Of a DNA stretch of 64,000 nucleotides, positions 1 through 14,000 are shown piece after piece. The stretch lies in contig OZ020269.1 of NCBI GenBank assembly GCA_963971225.1, positions 28,127,783-28,191,782 of the forward strand. The letters are read 5' to 3'. The position numbers and the translations under genes are program-made. The notes beneath the pieces are model-generated. The model did no database searches. It was given only the letters and a program-made list of their open reading frames with translations, and had not been told where the DNA came from. The stretch is from Melieria omissa. Its lineage: Eukaryota; Arthropoda; Insecta; Diptera; Ulidiidae. Numbering within the stretch: position 1 is the first letter of the stretch; the number at the start of each line of letters is the position of its first letter.

Positions 1-2244
1 GAATGTATGTCAAGCAATACATTCACACACACACACACATACAAAACTGGCTTGCACGCGTTTGTCATCTGGCGGGCGAGACACCACACATTCTGCAGAC
101 TGTTTTCTGCTTTCATCCTCGGTGGCTGCACGGATGCGGTGTCTGAGTAGGACGGGAGGAGGTGGTGATGATGGGAGAGGTGGGGGTTGTGGCGTGCTGC
201 CAGGTAAAACGTGTGGGTGTTGGGTGTGCCGTGGCTGCTGCTGCCGTATCGCAATTGTGGCATCTCGCTTCCCGTCCCAAGTGTCGTTGTAGTAATTGTT
301 GTTGTTGTTGCTGCTATTTCGTCTCCTGCTCTGCGCTTTGTCTGCAATTTTTGTGCGTTGTACGTTGCGCGTCGCGCTTGTTGGTTGCGGCCAGTCAGCC
401 TGAAAAATGTGCGCTTCACAACGAAGTTATTTCCTTTCTTCTGTCTCTTGCTTTTCCTTGGCTTTCTTTGAATTTGAATTAAAATTGAAAAGTCGTAATG
501 CTTTTTCTATAGCTTGTTAGGCTGATGCGACACTTCATACTCAGCGGGCGTGTAATTCAATTTTGCTCCTTGGGGTCGCACCGCTGGTCGGCAAAATTCT
601 GTAGAGTGGTTGTCATTGTCACCATTGCTTTATCCTTGTCGCCCTGTCAGCGTCTCTTTGAGTGCCCAACTTGCGCTTACGTTTCGGTCTCGCCAACTTG
701 TTGACTTTCGTTTTCGCTGTATTCGGCGGCTAATGTCGCTATTCGCGGCGTTGTGCTGCTTCCCTGTCTCTAAGCTCGGTTTCATTTACTTTATGGCTTC
801 GTGATGGGCCGTTGTGGTTTTTCGCTTTCTGCCGTTTTCGTCAGTTTTATTTTCAAATTGTTTTAACGAGCGTTTGTGTTTATAATTTTAATGTGCAGAT
901 TCTTGATTTCTTTGAGTGGTGTGTACTTGTGTCTGTGTGTGTTCATAAAGTTGCTGTTTTTCACTTTTTTTTGCTGACTGTCCAACTGACGCGGCATAAT
1001 AATTTTTGCACTTTTTGAATGTCAAGTGCGCGTATCAGCCGCTGAAGGAATTCATGCTTCGCCAACGTTGCGTATTTATGGTTGTAGCATTTTATAGTTT
1101 TATTTTTATTTTTGGAATATTATTTATTTTTATTACTTGCTGAGTTTGATTTGTTTTGCATTAAAATCGTTGAGGTATTGCGTCAGCTTTTGGCTGGAGG
1201 TGTTACTACTTCATGTGCTGCAATGTTTGGGCAATTCTGACTGAACAGTGCTTGATGGGTTATGATGTTTTGACGCGATTTTTATGTATTAAAGTAGCTG
1301 TTTACAGAAAGAAATGTTTTCTTGAATTTGTGTTGGTCCTGCAAAGCCTGTTTGGAAATAGTCTGACTTCGAACCACAAGTTGCATATTTATTGAGTAAG
1401 TTGTCGGCAAAAGTTGCTAGATGGGCAAATCAGCAACGTTCTTATGCCTGAATCAGGATCTGGATGACAACCTGAAAGAGAGAAAGACAAAGTCGCGATG
1501 GAACAGCTACAATAATGCTCGAACTCACAAAATTCGTTCTTTCGCTCCTTAACAGCTACTTTAAAAAACAAAAATAGTGTCAGAGAAACCTTGGAGCACA
1601 TTTTTTGCTTCTCTTCGGCTTTCTCAAGACTGCGCTTTGCTCACTTAGGGGTCCCGTCCTTCTCTTGACTAGATGGAACTCCCAAGCCCGACACTAAGTT
1701 GCTGCTGAACTTTGTTGGGAACACCCACATACTTATTCATCACATTTATGTCGACCTTAGGAGCTCTAAATGGTGCTATTAGGAACCCAACTAGGTTCCT
1801 GGTCTGCCAGCTTACCTAACCTAATCTAAAGTGATGTTGGTTGTCAAAAATTGATTTCACAACCCTTTGACTTGTGTTCCACTACGAACTGAACTGAAAG
1901 TAGGTCGTTGGAGTTAAATGTTAAAAGGTAAAATTCTGAGAAAGCTTAGTGTGTATGTTGCAGTCCAAGTGTTTGCTTTGATTTTCAAAGTTTGCTTTAT
2001 AAAAAGCAGCCACAAGTTGGACGTGGTTTTTTGGTCAAGTATCGCTACGCAGTTTCAGTTAACAATCGCACATGTCATCCACTTAGATTTACAATTTAAT
2101 TAGGATGTTGTAAAGCATTTGTTATTTATATATAATGGAAATTTTCCTCGCTACTTCACTTTCTGTCCGTTGGGATGGAAATTTTGCCAGCAGCCGACTT
2201 GAGCACAGACATTGCATTGCCATAGAATTGGCGCCAGCGCTGCG

Positions 2245-2272
2245 CTGTGTGTGTGTGTGTGTGTGTTTGTGT
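2245..2272. repeat. (GT)n microsatellite
   Basis: This is an almost pure GT run. A second run of about 21 bp lies at 2360-2380 and a longer (CA)n run at 2829-2857. A fourth (CA)n lies at 15618-15638 in the last intron of 14-3-3 zeta. Confidence 0.9.
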
Positions 2273-2826
2273 GAGACAGTCTAAAAGTAGAGTAGAGAAA
2301 TGTTTGTGGAAATGTGAGCAAATTTAAATCCACCCACAAGCGCTCGGCCAACACAAACTGTGTGTGTGTGTGTGTGTGTGAATTGCCCAAACTTGCGCAC
2401 ATTCCGTTCGTGCAGATTTTGGGTGAGGGCAACAGTGAGGGACGCCAAGGGACACGTGTGTGTCGCTCTGTTCAATTACTCGCATACATTATTAGACAAG
2501 ATAAAAGTCTTGGCACTTATCTATGTATATCTATAAGTTTTGTTGTTGTCTTTTAATTGAAAAAAATTGTTTATTTGATCAAGTCTTTGAACGCCATTTC
2601 AGGCTTGAAATGGTTCACTTTGTATCGAAATTGACAATTATTGAAAAAGTTATAAAATAAATAATAATGTTGCTTGGCATTGGCGCATGACGACGGGCGT
2701 TTACTCGATGTAAACGGTTCGCTATGGTCGCTTTTATTTTTCGATAATGTCTCTCTTCGGCCGGCCGGCTTCGGCGCTATGAATTAAAAAAGCGACGCCT
2801 GTACACACGCTCGCCTGTGATCACTG

Positions 2827-2828
<2 letters not shown>

Positions 2829-2857
<29 letters not shown>
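2829..2857. repeat. (CA)n microsatellite
   Basis: This is a run of about 14 CA units, followed after a CG interruption by a few more. It is the longest dinucleotide tract in the upstream region. Confidence 0.9.
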
Positions 2858-2864
<7 letters not shown>

Positions 2865-4042
2865 CGAATGCCAATGAACCGTTTTTCATTTCAATTTGCT
2901 TTGGGATTTTGTCATTATTGCTAAAATTTCTGCCATACGTCAAAGAATAATGGCAAATATTTTCTCACTTCACAAATTGCGTTTCAATTGCGAGTTTGTT
3001 GAACGTGTTTGCCGTACGCCCATTTGTGGTGAAATTCTTTTTCGAATGCCCGAATGTGCTCGGAAGGAAAGCGCAATAATTGATTTCGAGACAAACAAAC
3101 GAACGAGCGAACAACCACCCGCCCAGCCAGCCAGCCAGCCGCCCAGCCCTCCTATTTGTCAGCGGGTGTGAGACGGCTGCTTCCGTTCTGGCTCTACGGT
3201 TCCGAGTGCTCATCGCGTGTTCGTTGTGTAAATGCAAAAACAATTGCAAAATTGCTGCTAATATTTCGAGTCGCAGCATTTCGCCTATCGTCCGTATAAC
3301 GTTTATTTAATAAGATTGAATTGTCAATGTTTTTTACTGTTGATCACGCAATCATTAATTGTTGAAAATGGTTGCATTTAGTTGTAAAATTCATAAACAA
3401 TTTAGTAAAAGTTCATGAACGTGTTTCTGGCAACTCTGCGCTTCAAAGCTTAACTCACATATACACAGAAAGACCTACACACACATGTGTATCGCTCATG
3501 TGCGGCGTTCTCGAAATAGCTGCCGGTCGAATGACTCAAACGTTCCGAAATTATTGCACTTTTGGTTTTTTTGTTTATGAAAGTGTAGGAAGGGGAAATA
3601 TATATTTTTTGTTCTCGATTCAGTATTCGCTCGATCTTGTTTGTGTTATCCTTCTCGTTCACTGTGTTCTTTGTGCTATTTTAGTGTTTGTTTGTCTGTT
3701 CATTGGTGGTTGTGTTGCTTTTGTATTTATATTTGAACAAACATTGCAACATTTAAATGTTCACTTAAAGCCCAAAACACTTGACGCTTAATTTTTACTA
3801 AAGTTGGTCTCTGACGTTGCGGTTTATCGTAAAACTTGAAGGTGAATTTTATCTCAAAATGTTTTCATTATTAAAGAGAGAACTTAAAGAATTTAAAGAT
3901 CTCTCAGAGGAAAGGAAAAATTATAAAATTATTATTAAAAAAATTAAATTAATTATACAATTAGTTGAAGGAAATTAACAGCTAAATTTAAGTTTGACTT
4001 TAGTGGAAACTTGTTGGAAAATGCAAATGTTTTTTCATGACC

Positions 4043-4135
4043 TTAAACACTGCCGTACCAATGCTAGTCTTATGGACTAAGATTGTGAACGTTTTGTGTT
4101 ACAGTTGCCAAATAAGATTAGCATTCCAGTGTTAA
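4043..4135. repeat. Small foldback with TTAA-like ends
   Basis: The arm at 4043-4072 (TTAAACACTG, then CAATGCTAGTCTTAT) is repeated inverted at 4110-4135 (AATAAGATTAGCATT, then CAGTGTTAA). The arms differ by a short indel and a few substitutions. Together they form a 93-bp imperfect hairpin whose ends resemble TTAA. It could be a minimal piggyBac-like MITE remnant or a chance hairpin. Confidence 0.35.
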
Positions 4136-4324
4136 GTTTTGTGTGCAACATTTCACTAGAAAAGTGTGCCATTTAAATGAAACAAAAAAAACTATAAAGC
4201 TGACAAACAACACTTGATTTTGCGATTCATAGCTCGTTTCGACTTTGGCTCGAAATTAAATGTTCTAATACAATTTCACATTTTAAGGAAATATTTTAAT
4301 TTTTTGTGCGTTTGGTGTTGTTTG

Positions 4325-4350
4325 CTCGACTCGACTCGACTTGACTCGAC
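4325..4350. repeat. (TCGAC)n short tandem repeat
   Basis: Five tandem CTCGA-type pentamers occur here, one with a T substitution. A (GTC)n tract lies just downstream around 4449-4465 and another at 7329-7356. Confidence 0.85.
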
Positions 4351-7300
4351 TGGCATCATAAAATCGTTTTCAATTAACATTTGCATTTTATTTCCTGCTG
4401 CTTGAGTCTCTCCCCCCTTTTTGGCAGCGTAATTAATTCGACGTCGACATCGTCGTCGTCGTCGGTACAGTTGTCTGCTTCTTTGTACTGAAAAACGCTC
4501 CCCACTGGTGGCCTCCACTGTGTGTGTACGTGCGTGCATTCCGTACTAGTGGCGCATATTTCAACCTTTCTATTCCGCGGCCCCTCCTCCCCATGGTTTT
4601 CTTTTCAATCTGCACAACTTTTAGTTTGTCTGCTTGGCCGTTGCGCCATTGCGCGCTTATTGCTGTTTTCGCTTTGGAATGAGCATGACTCACACCACAA
4701 CTGCTGCAGTGCCACATTTTTGTGCTGCGCCACTACGTGCCACATTCTGGTCGCGGTCGCCCTCCCCTCCTTTGTTGCGCTTTTGCTGTTTGTTGTCTAC
4801 ATATATTTGCTCTCAGTGTTGCTGATGTTGTTGTTGTAAAGTGCAGTATAGCTCGTCGTTAGTTGATGTCGCTTGTTGCATTTTGGATTTTTCCATTTGG
4901 CGCTCTCGCTCGCTTGGCAGTAAATAACGAAATAACGTCATGGCCCTAATAGGAGCTTATGAGTCTATGTTTGGCCTTCTATTTTTATATGCCAAGTTTG
5001 ATGTGTTGCTGGCTGGCTGGCCGGCCGTGCTGGGCTTGCTTTGCTTTGCTTTGCTTCGGTGGTTGCTGTGCAGACCTTTGTGCATTACTAATTTTAGATT
5101 ATCGGTGGCAATTTCTCATTTCCCTTCTTCTTCATCCGTGGCTCGCAACAAACGTGCGCCGGCTGGATATGTGTTCGTTTGGCTTCATAACGTCTTTGTT
5201 ACGTTGCTGTGCTACAAAAACACTTGGACATGTATTACAAAAAAAAACCATACAGTTAGCGCATTTTTAGTAGCTTCTTTGTAGCAAGTTTTTGCGCTGT
5301 TTTATTGCTGCTGTGGTCAGTCTGCAGAAAGTCATTAAGAATGTTGTGGCCCAAGTAACTTTAATAAGGTTTTGCCGCAGTTCATGCTGCTTACTTGCTA
5401 GTTTCTTTAACCGATATCACACCACTGTGTCCTTTCAGCACCAATGCAATGCTTTACAATAAAAGTTGTAATTACTATTATTTATTTATTTATTATTAAT
5501 TAATTGAAATAAATAAGCTACAATTCAGCCTTCAAACCGACGTTCACACCGCTGCACACAATCGAGTAGCTTCAAAAATTTGTTCTTTCTAAAACGTTTT
5601 ACGATTGTAAGCAATAAAAGTTAAAAGTTGCAACAATAACTTTAAAGATTTTAAATGCCTTGTTTGTTTCTTAACGGATAATCAAGTTTGGCTTAGAAAT
5701 CAAATAAGAAACCAAGCTTCACGGCTAAAATTCTACACAAAATTCTTTGGTCGCTGCCATCCAAAATGTGACTACAAAGTAGCGCCACCTTTTCACTACA
5801 ATAAACCATCGAAAACATTTCGCTCAAATATTTAAATATAAACACAAATATGGAGTATTTTTATTAGCTAACGCCAACTTGGCCGCTTAGCCATTTTGGT
5901 CAAATCAGAATTTTGATTGCTGAACAAAAATGGCCATCGAATAGTAGTCGACTAGTGCCAGGGGAGCGGCATAAAGATGTGTCGCCAGTGTCGTTTGTAA
6001 AAATAAATTCAAATGAGAAATGAAATTTCAACAGTAAATAAATTTGTGGTCGTTACATCTTTTTGGCGCCTTGGCATTTTTTCTATGCCAAATTTTTGCG
6101 CAAACGAACAAATAAGCAAACCAGAAGTTGACTGAACAAACACACGACGGACGTACATATCGACCTGTGTCCACCTGGAAAAAACAAGGTCTTTTTTAAG
6201 TTTTTTGTGCTTTCATTTGTGCATGCGACTTGAATTCGTCTGTGAGGCATTTAAAATGACAAAATATTTACATCTGACAATGACGATAATTTTCTATAAA
6301 TAAACTGTTGTAATAAACACAAAATGGTTGATTTTCTTGGGCCCATTCATGTTTACTAGAAAACCAGAAGAATTGTTAAAAGGGCTTTGAGTCAGGCTCG
6401 AGCTTAGCGCTCCGCTGTCGTTGTTGTCGCTGTTGTGAGCTGGCGGTGTCATATGACATCATGGCGCATTGTGGTTTGTGACTAACCGCCGAACGTTACT
6501 CATACGTCAGCGAGTCAAACGCACATTGCGCCGAGACGCATATGAATTCCCGCACATTCTCTCACCCGATACGGCCCCACGAACTTGGTGAATGAGTCGT
6601 CGAATTGATTTATTAGAAAAGTTTGTTGCCAAGAACAAACAGCGTCGACAATTGCTTGCTTCTCTTCACCGCAGCCTTTTTGATTCCGAATGAAGTGATA
6701 ACTTTGTATTTATGACACGTCGATTGGCAGCGACGAAATTTGAGCACTTGATGACCATTCGACAATACTAAAGCGATTGCCAGGTGGCCAACCCCATTTC
6801 ATTTTAATTAAAACTCAAATGCTGAAAGAAAAAATTTCAATTGAGTGTTTCGCTATTTTGTTTTTGACTTTGTTGTAAATGTAACTGCATTTTTTGTTGT
6901 CAAGGTTTGTTTACATTAGCCATTGCCACCAGCTACCATCGGCTACTCCTTCCGCCAGTCCCTAAATAAATGCAAAGTGCGCCATTGTGCAGCGCAGCGA
7001 TGCTTTTATGCACACACCGACACTGCCACGGAGGCGTGTGCGCGCACTAATGGACACTTCTTGCGTGGCCTACACTGTTGTTGCCTTCAGAAAAGATAAC
7101 AATATGCAAATAAAAGAGGCTACAACAACAGAAGTGAAGTGCCGTGACAATACGCGTGTTTGTTGGCGGTCGGGCCTGGGTGCGTGTGCTGTGTGCTGTG
7201 CGGTAATCCGAGTGTGATTATGCAATCGCGCTCGCTCACATGTGGCGTGTGACAAAATGCAGATAAGCACCACTGTCCTCAATGCTGTCCGCAATTTAAG

Positions 7301-8039
7301 GTTCATTAAAAATGAAGTAGCTATCGCTGACGTCGTCGTCGTCGTCGTAGTCGTCGGCATTTGTTAATTTCCTATTTGCGCTGACGCTTCCGTGGTTATC
7401 ATGGAGGCGCAATTGGCAATTGCGGAACTGTGGAATTTCCACTCAGGTTGTAATTGTTTTATTGGTTGCCATTCGGCCATTCCACACCACTCGACGCCGC
7501 CAAGTGCCGCGCCGCGCCGAATGGTGCACGCCGCACTTTTACCTTAATCATTATGAATGCGATGACGCTGCCAGTAGTAGCCAGCCGCACTTTGTGCAGT
7601 TATCCTGGCGCTTTGTGTGCTGTCGCTGTAGCGTATTTTCCTTATTTAACTGAATAATTACTGCGATACACATTCGCGTTTTTGCCTTGGCGCCGCGTGG
7701 TGGTCTGTGTTGTTGACGCGAATTGCGTTTACTGCGGCGTAATTTATTTCATTGCCCGCGGGATTTGAGCGAACACTTTTAATTATGAATTCTAATTAGC
7801 CCAACTTGAATTCATTAAAAATACTCTTGACTCTCTTACATAGTTTTTGTAGCTGTAGCAACGCATACAATAACAATTCATTCAATCCTGTTTCTCTTTG
7901 TACATTTGCAGATAGTCACACTGTGAGCGACGCATTCAGTTTTAGATTCCCTGCGTTGTAATCTCTCTTGGCGGTTGAAAGGAAAACCCAACTTCAGTTT
8001 TTTTCTTTAAACTCTTGATAAGAACAACAACACATCAAA

Positions 8040-11000
8040 ATGTCGACAGTCGATAAAGAGGAATTGGTCCAGAAGGCAAAACTTGCTGAACAATCTGAAA
8101 GGTAATTTTGTGCAATTTTCACTTTCAATTTTCAAATGTGTATTGATTTTGCTGTTTCGTTGCAGATACGATGACATGGCTCAGGCTATGAAATCAGTCA
8201 CAGAAACCGGTGTTGAGCTGTCAAATGAGGAAAGAAATTTACTCTCCGTTGCATACAAAAATGTTGTTGGTGCCCGCAGGTGAGAACAACACTCGAGCAG
8301 ACAGTTGAATTGAACAATTTGTTTAATTGTTTGATTAAAATGCTTCAAGTTGTCTGTGAATATGTCAGGAATGCATTACTACAGCAAATTGTTGTTTATA
8401 CTTTGTATGCCTTGTACAGATCATCATGGAGAGTAATTTCATCCATTGAGCAAAAAACCGAATCCTCCGCCAGAAAACAACAGCTCGCCCGCGAGTACAG
8501 AGAACGCGTGGAGAAGGAACTTAGGGAAATTTGTTACGAAGTTTTGGTAAGTCAAGTTTGCGTTTTACATTGAACGAGATAAAATTAACAATTAAGAGCG
8601 TTGACAAAATATTGTAATTATTATTGGCGGGGAATGTGCACTGCGACCTAAAAGTTCTATTGTGCCCCCTTCTTGTACTTCACAGTTCATCCGTGAGTCC
8701 AGTATCCAAGAGGAATCTTAGTATATATTTCCCAAGCCTCTGGAAACAGTCCGAACCTGGTATAATAAAATCACCCAGATGCTTTTTCCGTTTGTGCTTT
8801 AGTGCAGGGCATATGCCTAGTATGTGTATTGCAGTTTCATAGTCCTGCAAACAGAACCTACAGAGTTCGTTCACCCTGATACCTAGTTTGGTTAGATGAT
8901 AGTTCAGTCTACAATGCCCTGTCAATAAACTTGTGATAATCCTTAAAATATTCTTTGAGAGACTCATATATTCCTCGAGCCTTTTCTGGTTGTAAGATCC
9001 AAAAACCATATTAATTTTCCCCAGTATTGATTCCGGATTATTACCTCGTCTTTCCTGGAAAGGATGGATAACACAAAATATACAAACATTACTTTTGACA
9101 CACATTTTTGAATCAGTCGTGCAGTTGTTAATGACACACAACTTCTAAAACAAAATACTTTTCTTTAGCTCATAAGAAAAATGTTGCAGAAATTTGCACA
9201 ACGATTTTTCATGTTCGTTTTCTCAGAAAGCAAAAGACTTCGATTGACGTGGGCGACATGTTTTTTGTTAGCGTACAACAAGAATAAAACTGGCATTTAA
9301 TTTTAAGTGCCACAGCTTAGTGAGCAATTTCACTTTCGTTTATAGCGAACAAATAATGGCGATGGCTCGGCGAGCGTAGGGGCCGAGTGAAAACTGCTAA
9401 AGAGAAAATGGGAAAACGCGCAAGGCAAAGCAACAACACACCTTCCGATTGAATTCAGATCCACTGAATACATAGCGAACAGACTGTTTGCCAACCGAAT
9501 GATGTTGCAAACAAAATTAAAGCAACAACAGAAACAGTAGCAGCAATAATGTGCACGATAACGCTTATTGATATTAGCAATAAGTCGATTAAATTGAAGG
9601 CAACGAATGCCAAGCAGAAATTGAAGCAACAACAAGTACGCTGCAAAATCTAACAGCCATGTTCATTGATGTAGGTGGGTGTTTGCTACAAAATTCAATC
9701 GTAGGCTCCTCGGACAATGCTATCCACCACCAGCTGTACACACAGACACCCACACAAATACATTTACTTGGGCCCATTTTATGTGCTCGTTTTTCGGCTC
9801 CACCTCCACCTTGGCGCTGTCCTTTGACATCTTTGTCAACAATCAGCAATGATCAGCAGCAGTAGCGATATTTCACTATGGCTCTGGCACTCTCGATGGG
9901 TCGATGCTGCCTCGGGTCGGTGTGCGTTCACGGGGGGCCTTGTCGGTGGGCGAGCCACCCGTGGCGCTAAACTTGCGTTCGCCCTGCTGTCCTCGGCGCA
10001 TTGCTTTTAATAGCGCAAATTGAAATTCAATCGATACTGTCTATTTTTAAAAGTGTGTGTGTGTGGTCTTTCAATTCGCACTGCGTACAAAACCTTCGTG
10101 GGGGGCGTACTTTCGCCGCATGTATTTTTCGCAAACTTTTTGCAGCTTCTCTATGGCGCTGTGTAGTTGAGCGCTTGTTGCTTGTGCAGTTTGACACGGC
10201 TTTGACACTTAACAAATTGATTGAATGTCAAGTAAATTGAGAAAAAGTAGTGCTGTAGTAATGACGGCCTGTTGCTGTTGGTCCCCTAGTTATCAACAGT
10301 TGTCATTATTGCTCAACTTTCATGCCCCACATTCTGTCATTTCGGCCACTTTCAGACAGTTGGTTTTCCTGACATTTGGGTCCTTCTCGCTCCTCTGCTT
10401 TGGCGTCCTATGTATATTTGCGTACATGCGTGCGCACACATCTAATAACAATAATGAATAATCAATTTCGCTTTGATCGCCAATCAGCTGTGAAAACGCT
10501 GCACCTCCTTGCGGGCGTCGCCACCACATTTTGCAATGTTGCTACGTTATTGCTGCGTACGTGTTGTTTGCACAGAGTGTTGGGGAAATTCCATTCATAG
10601 AAAAAGCTCATAATGTGGTGGTGACACTAGTGACCGACGCAACGGCATTGCGGCCGGCTGCAGATGCTTCAATGCTTGTGGCCGGTCTGTGGCGCGCGTA
10701 CGCACACAGTGCGGTGTGCGTGCGTGAAGTGGAGCACGCTGCGTTGTGATCCAATTATTGCCAGTGAATTGTTGCCTGCGATGTCGCAGCCGTTTTTCCT
10801 GGCATTGCGGCGTGCCACAGTGACAATGAGTGATCGATATAATTAATCATAACGTATGAAAATGTGCGCCACAATATTTGAGTTGTATACATAGGCACAA
10901 TGTTTGTTGTTGCTATTGTAACTGCTGCTATTACTTTTTCGCCCTCAATTTAATGGTGTGTACTTGTGTCCTTTAACGCGTTCCTGAGCACTCAACAAGG

Positions 11001-14000
11001 ATGTAAAGTTAACTGCACACACACACTCACACGCGCACTTGTTGGGCGCAGTTATTCATAGCATTCATTTAACAAATTGTTTTTGTAGCCCAAAACAAAT
11101 TTCTACTGTACTGAACATTCTATGTTTTTGTGCTGCTGGGTCTTTGACTAATTATGGGAGCTGTCTTAAAATATCGTCTCACACTCCAGTTGCCTCGGCT
11201 GCCCTACCACTGGTGTGTTGTGTGTATTTTTAAATGTGCAAATTGTTGTGCGGCAAAGAAGTGGGCGGCAATGACTGTGTGCGCAGGCTGAACTTCCTGC
11301 GTAGTAGGTATTTTTTGTTTTGCAAAAATCATAAACACAAACAATAAGGTTATCTAGTTTCTGGTTGAACCGCCCTTCAATTTTTCATCAAGTATTTTGT
11401 GCGTAGGTGCCTTCAAATTGTACTCGACTTATTCCTGCTGAGAAAGGAACTTTGCTCACCTGAGATTTAGCTGTGCTTGTTGTTGCATTGCAGGAGCTAA
11501 AAATAGTCTACGGGCTGCACACAAATGTCAGCATTACTACAAACAGTGCTACGACTATTGACAAGCTGTGCGGATTATGCAAACCAGCAATGCCGTCGAG
11601 AAACGTGTGCACATTTTTAATACTCAATTAATTTGCAGGGATAAGCCGTCGTGCCAGCCGGTGATCATAAACGAACTTTTACACGTTAAGCTTTAATCCT
11701 CAAATGCATAAGTCCGTCTAAGGTGAACTGACATAGCGCACAAAAGAATCACAACTCAAAAATGTCAAAATTTTAGAAAGGGCCAAAAAACTGTTGATCC
11801 TTCAGAAGCAACACAATTAACATAAAAACAGTTCTTTTCCAGTCAATTTAATTTCTGCTGAGAAAATAACTTTTCGTCATGTTATTCTTGTTAAGTTTTA
11901 ATGGTAAAAAAAATAGTTTCTAATTCCTGTGTCTATGGAAGAAGTTTTGCAGAAATTTGCCATATCTTGTTGAGAACGCTTCGCCGAAAGGCAAATCGTA
12001 TTTTCTCCACGGGGAGTCGAACCTAGATCGAGCGTCATTGCCATACTCGCAATTCAACGCACTATCCAGCAGAGCGACGGCAATTAACAAAATTATTTCA
12101 CCAAATCGAAATGTGTGTTGCTTGTTCGACTCTTATGTACATATTTTCAATGTTATTCGCGATATTTCTGTAGAAATGAAATGTTTAAACATAAAACACA
12201 CATCTGAAGAATGAACTACTGTAATGTGGAATAGTTTTCCGTTCTACGGTTTAACAGAAGAGAAAAAATGCATGAATTTTAAGGTATAAAAAAGTAATGT
12301 TATTGGTTATGTTTCGGTTAGTCGGTTCCACATGAACGTTCAATGAGAGCCCAACGTTTCTTATGTGACCACAACAATATTTCACACAACTGTGTGCATA
12401 ATTTTTAATATAAACATAAGTAATTTAGTGCACAAACAATCGATTTTATTTCATATTAACCAATTTTTGTTTTATTGTTACAGGGTCTTCTCGACAAATA
12501 CCTTATTCCAAAAGCCAGTAATCCAGAGAGCAAGGTTTTCTACCTGAAAATGAAGGGAGATTATTACAGGTATTTAGCTGAGGTGGCCACAGGGGACGCA
12601 CGCAACAGTAAGTATCCCGTCAACAGTCTCTATCTGACTTTTACCTCCTACCTATGCCCCGTCCCATCTTTCCATCACTCGTTGTGCTTCCACAACTTCC
12701 TCAACATTACTTAACATTTAAATCCCTTTTACCACACCCCAAGAAATTAACGAATTTGCATTTATTTCTCTTTCTTGAATTTAAAAATGAAATTATGAAA
12801 AAAAAAATGACAAATTGCATTTTTAAATGAACAGCCGTTGTAGACGACTCCCAAACCGCTTACCAGGATGCATTTGAAATTAGTAAGGGAAAAATGCAGC
12901 CAACACATCCAATCCGATTGGGTCTTGCACTTAACTTTTCAGTCTTCTATTATGAGATTCTGAACTCTCCAGACAAAGCTTGCCAATTGGCCAAACAGGT
13001 TAATATTACCGTGGCTGACAGCCACAAGGTTGGCATAAAAATTCAAGCATTTCAAAATCAAACAAAATAAATGAATAAAAATGCAAAAGTCTCGAAACTA
13101 GAGTGTAAATTAGCATAATGCAACGAAAATGGATACAAAACAAAACACGCAACATCATCTCTTTGGGGGCTCGTTTGCAATAATAAATATTTATAATGTT
13201 TTAGTTTATTTCCACAAATGTGTGTGGTAGCGTTTAAACTGCTTTAGTTTTGTATTTGTTTATATAATTTGTTTTTAGTTTAAATATTGTTTGTTTTATT
13301 TTTCTATACTTTGTGTGATTGTGGTATTTAAATATTTGTTTGTTTTTTTTGGGAATTATTTTCTTTTATTGTGAATTTAAGTTAAATTTTAAATTACTTT
13401 TATTGTGCATAATTTGTATAGTTTATTTTAAATTTATTATTTTTTTTTTTAATATTTTCAACTTTTATTTTTAATGTTTTATTTCAAAATTATTATTTTT
13501 TCGAATTGGTTTTATTTTAAATTTATTTTGTTTGTTTTAAATTAATTTTATTTTTATGACAAATTAATTTTGTTTATTTTAATTTTTAATTTTGTTTTTT
13601 TGTAATTGTTTTCTACATTCATTTCTGATTATTTTTTTTAATTAATTTATTTAATTTATTTATTTTATTTATTTTTTTTAATTAATTAATTTAATTTATT
13701 TTTTTTTAATTTATTATTTTATTTATTTATTTTGAATTTATTTTCCATAATTAACATTTTGAAAATAATATTTTTTCAATTATATTTTAAATGCACTTTT
13801 TGTTTTTTATTACTTTTATTTTTATTTTAAAATTAAATTTAGTTTCTTAATATCGGTTTTAGTTTTTCAATTTGTTAGCTTTTTTTTGTTTAGTTTTTTC
13901 TTTGGTGCTTTGCTTTCTATTAATTCCTACTGATAGTTCTTTCTCATTACGTTATGTATTTGTAATTTTTAGTTATTTTAATTCCATTGTTTTCAAAATA

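Larger units (their letters stand above)
1..7911. other. Upstream / 5' intronic region of 14-3-3 zeta, no supported protein gene
   Basis: I find no open frame here with a recognisable domain or a splice pattern; the short open frames are composed of low-complexity T/G-rich DNA. The stretch contains several (GT)n/(CA)n, (TCGAC)n and (GTC)n microsatellites, a small foldback at 4043-4135, and possibly an old transposon end near 1640-1830 that finishes in a CTAACCTAATCTAA-like tail. A good splice acceptor (pyrimidine-rich, ending TTTGCAG) lies at 7911, so exonic 5' UTR probably runs from 7912 to the start codon at 8040. The upstream non-coding exon(s) and promoter of the gene probably lie in this region or left of the window, but I cannot place them from sequence alone. 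Confidence 0.5.

Noticed and set aside
1640..1830. Possible LINE 3' end finishing CTAACCTAATCTAA
   Set aside because: There is a tail-like ending but no coding remnant or target duplication, so it is mentioned only in the region description.
3372..3791. 139-codon open frame in the upstream region
   Set aside because: T-rich, Cys/Phe/Val-rich low-complexity translation with no domain, codon bias or splice context.
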